A stretch of DNA of 5,682 nt from Propionibacteriaceae bacterium (GTDB taxonomy: Bacteria; Actinomycetota; Actinomycetes; Propionibacteriales; Propionibacteriaceae): assembly GCA_009778535.1 (NCBI GenBank), contig WRJP01000119.1:1-5682 (forward strand), given 5' to 3'. Below, one piece after another: positions 4,888-5,682 of this stretch. How positions within the stretch are numbered: position 1 is the stretch's first letter; each line of letters starts with the position of its first letter. The notes beneath the pieces are model-generated. The model was not told the DNA's origin and did no database searches. It saw only the letters and a list, made by a program, of their open reading frames with translations. The position numbers and the translations under genes are program-made.

Positions 4888-5583
4888 TTAGTAGTGCCCG
4901 ACAGGGTGTGCCGATGTTGGAGGTTGCCCGATTTGCGCCGCTGATATTTCTCTTGCTTCTTGCCTAGTGAGCCTAGCTCGTTGGATGCGGTCGAGTCGGA
5001 ACCAGCGGACTTCTTCACGCAATTGGCAGTATGCGATTAGGTGCCAGTTTCCTCCATTTCGGCCGAGTAGCTGCGGGTCGACGCGGCGGGTGGTGAGTTG
5101 CTCGTTGGCGTCAAGGTATTTCAGGTTTAGGACGCGGCGTTCCTGTAGGGCTTGTTCAACCTGGCTGAGCACATTCGACCTGATGGGTTGGTCGGCGTCA
5201 TTGACCCAAATCCGTTCGGACAGCCGCCTGGCTTGGGTACGGGTTTTGGCATCCATGACGGCTAGGAGTTTGGCCAGTGCTGCGGTGCCGTGATGAGCGA
5301 AGGGTTGTCCCTTGCAGACTGCAAGCGCAGCGGCGAGGGCAGCGGCTTCGGCGGCGGTGATGTTGACAGGAGGCAGGGTGGCAGCGGTGTCAACGACGTA
5401 GCCACCCCAAGGCCCAGGTCTTGCCCAAACTGGGAAGCCGCCATGTTGCAGCGCGGAAATGTCGCGTTTGATGGTGCGCTCACTCACCTCGAAGTGGGCT
5501 GCTAGCCGTGCTGCGGTTCGACCGGAGGAACCGGCGCGGCGCAGTTCTTCGCGCAGTGCGTACAAGCGGTCAGTTCGGTTCAT
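4888..5583 (-). CDS. HTH-WYL (YafY-type) transcriptional regulator
   Basis: This is a DNA-binding regulator with a ligand-sensing WYL domain. Of its 231 residues, 1-62 form an HTH_11 winged helix: VSERTIKRDISALQHGGFPV (33-52) is the recognition segment and RPGPWGGY (55-62) the wing. A linker rich in Ala and Leu (75-125) follows, then the WYL domain (about 138-207). In that domain Trp180-His181-Leu182 stands for the eponymous Trp-Tyr-Leu, and FRLDRI (195-200) is the conserved Arg-containing strand. The length is slightly short for the two-domain YafY class, and no C-terminal WCX domain is evident. The start ATG has no clear ribosome binding site, so a leaderless or weakly initiated mRNA is possible. 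It is divergent from the gene at 5646; regulators of this type often control such a divergent neighbour and themselves. The shared 62-base gap holds a repeated GTGACAT motif. The ligand and the sign of regulation are unknown. Confidence 0.88.
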   Translation of the reverse strand: MNRTDRLYALREELRRAGSSGRTAARLAAHFEVSERTIKRDISALQHGGFPVWARPGPWGGYVVDTAATLPPVNITAAEAAALAAALAVCKGQPFAHHGTAALAKLLAVMDAKTRTQARRLSERIWVNDADQPIRSNVLSQVEQALQERRVLNLKYLDANEQLTTRRVDPQLLGRNGGNWHLIAYCQLREEVRWFRLDRIQRARLTRQEAREISAAQIGQPPTSAHPVGHY

Positions 5584-5605
5584 ACCGAAAAACTTAGCGG
5601 AAATA

Positions 5606-5623
5606 GTGACATAGGGGTGACAT
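5606..5623. promoter_or_regulatory. Direct-repeat operator candidate for the WYL regulator
   Basis: GTGACAT occurs twice (5606-5612 and 5617-5623), 11 bases apart, about one helical turn. The pair sits centrally in the 62-base gap between the divergent WYL gene and the gene at 5646. The position fits a site that controls both promoters; binding by the WYL protein is an inference from arrangement only. Confidence 0.45.
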
Positions 5624-5645
5624 TTCTTGGGTGCACAGTGGATGT

Positions 5646-5682
5646 ATGAACAATGTGAAAATAATATCGGTGATCTTGGTAC
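5646..5682 (+). CDS. 5' end of a gene divergent from the WYL regulator (partial)
   Basis: An ATG at 5646 reads MNNVKIISVILV and stays open to the window edge. The Ile-Ser-Val-Ile-Leu-Val start resembles the first beta strand of VOC/glyoxalase-fold proteins, which are common neighbours of YafY-type regulators, but twelve codons are too few for a call. The ribosome binding site is weak (GTGGA close upstream). A competing ATG at 5642 opens another frame (MYEQCENN...) that looks less like a protein start. Confidence 0.4.
   Translation, partial: MNNVKIISVILV

Noticed and set aside
5642..5682. Alternative ATG at 5642 reading MYEQCENN
   Set aside because: It is open to the edge, but the hydrophobic strand-like start from 5646 is more protein-like. 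The evidence is thin either way.

Overview
The window looks like chromosomal DNA of an actinobacterium of moderate GC content. No RNA gene, CRISPR array, IS element or phage gene is visible. The actinobacterial guess rests on protein style: a TetR repressor next to a split MaoC hydratase pair and an acyl-CoA ligase, a lipoate-ligase-like protein of actinobacterial type, and a YafY-type HTH-WYL regulator. No ribosomal or other phylogenetic marker is present, so the assignment is an inference.

Layout. Positions 1-345 are mostly non-coding. They hold the first codons of a leftward gene with a good ribosome binding site (ATG at 32-30), a near-perfect palindrome (73-90), an apparent relic of a second TetR-type helix-turn-helix (106-237) and a possible promoter. 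An intact TetR-family repressor follows (346-1005). After a 200-base gap with small hairpins, phased A-tracts, a sigma-70-like promoter and a second copy of the palindrome motif comes a tight rightward operon: two small MaoC/hotdog-fold proteins (1217-1741 and 1746-2186, 4 bases apart) and a class I acyl-CoA synthetase (2226-3917). A long hairpin lies where this operon meets the next, convergent gene. On the minus strand follow a lipoate/biotin-ligase-fold protein (4713-3994) and an HTH-WYL transcription factor (5583-4888). The latter is divergent from a gene of which only about 12 codons are in view (from 5646).

How the genes may work together. The ligase would activate a carboxylic acid to its CoA thioester. 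The MaoC pair, probably a heteromeric enoyl-CoA hydratase like those used for bulky acyl-CoAs, would hydrate an unsaturated intermediate in a beta-oxidation-type route. The TetR protein probably represses the operon through the shared palindrome and releases it on binding an acyl-CoA or related ligand. The same motif upstream of the leftward gene suggests a small regulon extending beyond the window. The substrate cannot be read from the sequence. The lipoate-ligase-like gene and the WYL regulator appear to be separate units.

The most interesting points are the shared operator motif, the split of the usual MaoC Asp/His pair between the two subunits, the altered hinge of the ligase, the TetR relic, and the 26-pair hairpin that contains the stop codon of the lipoate-ligase-like gene. 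I see no clearly new multi-gene system.
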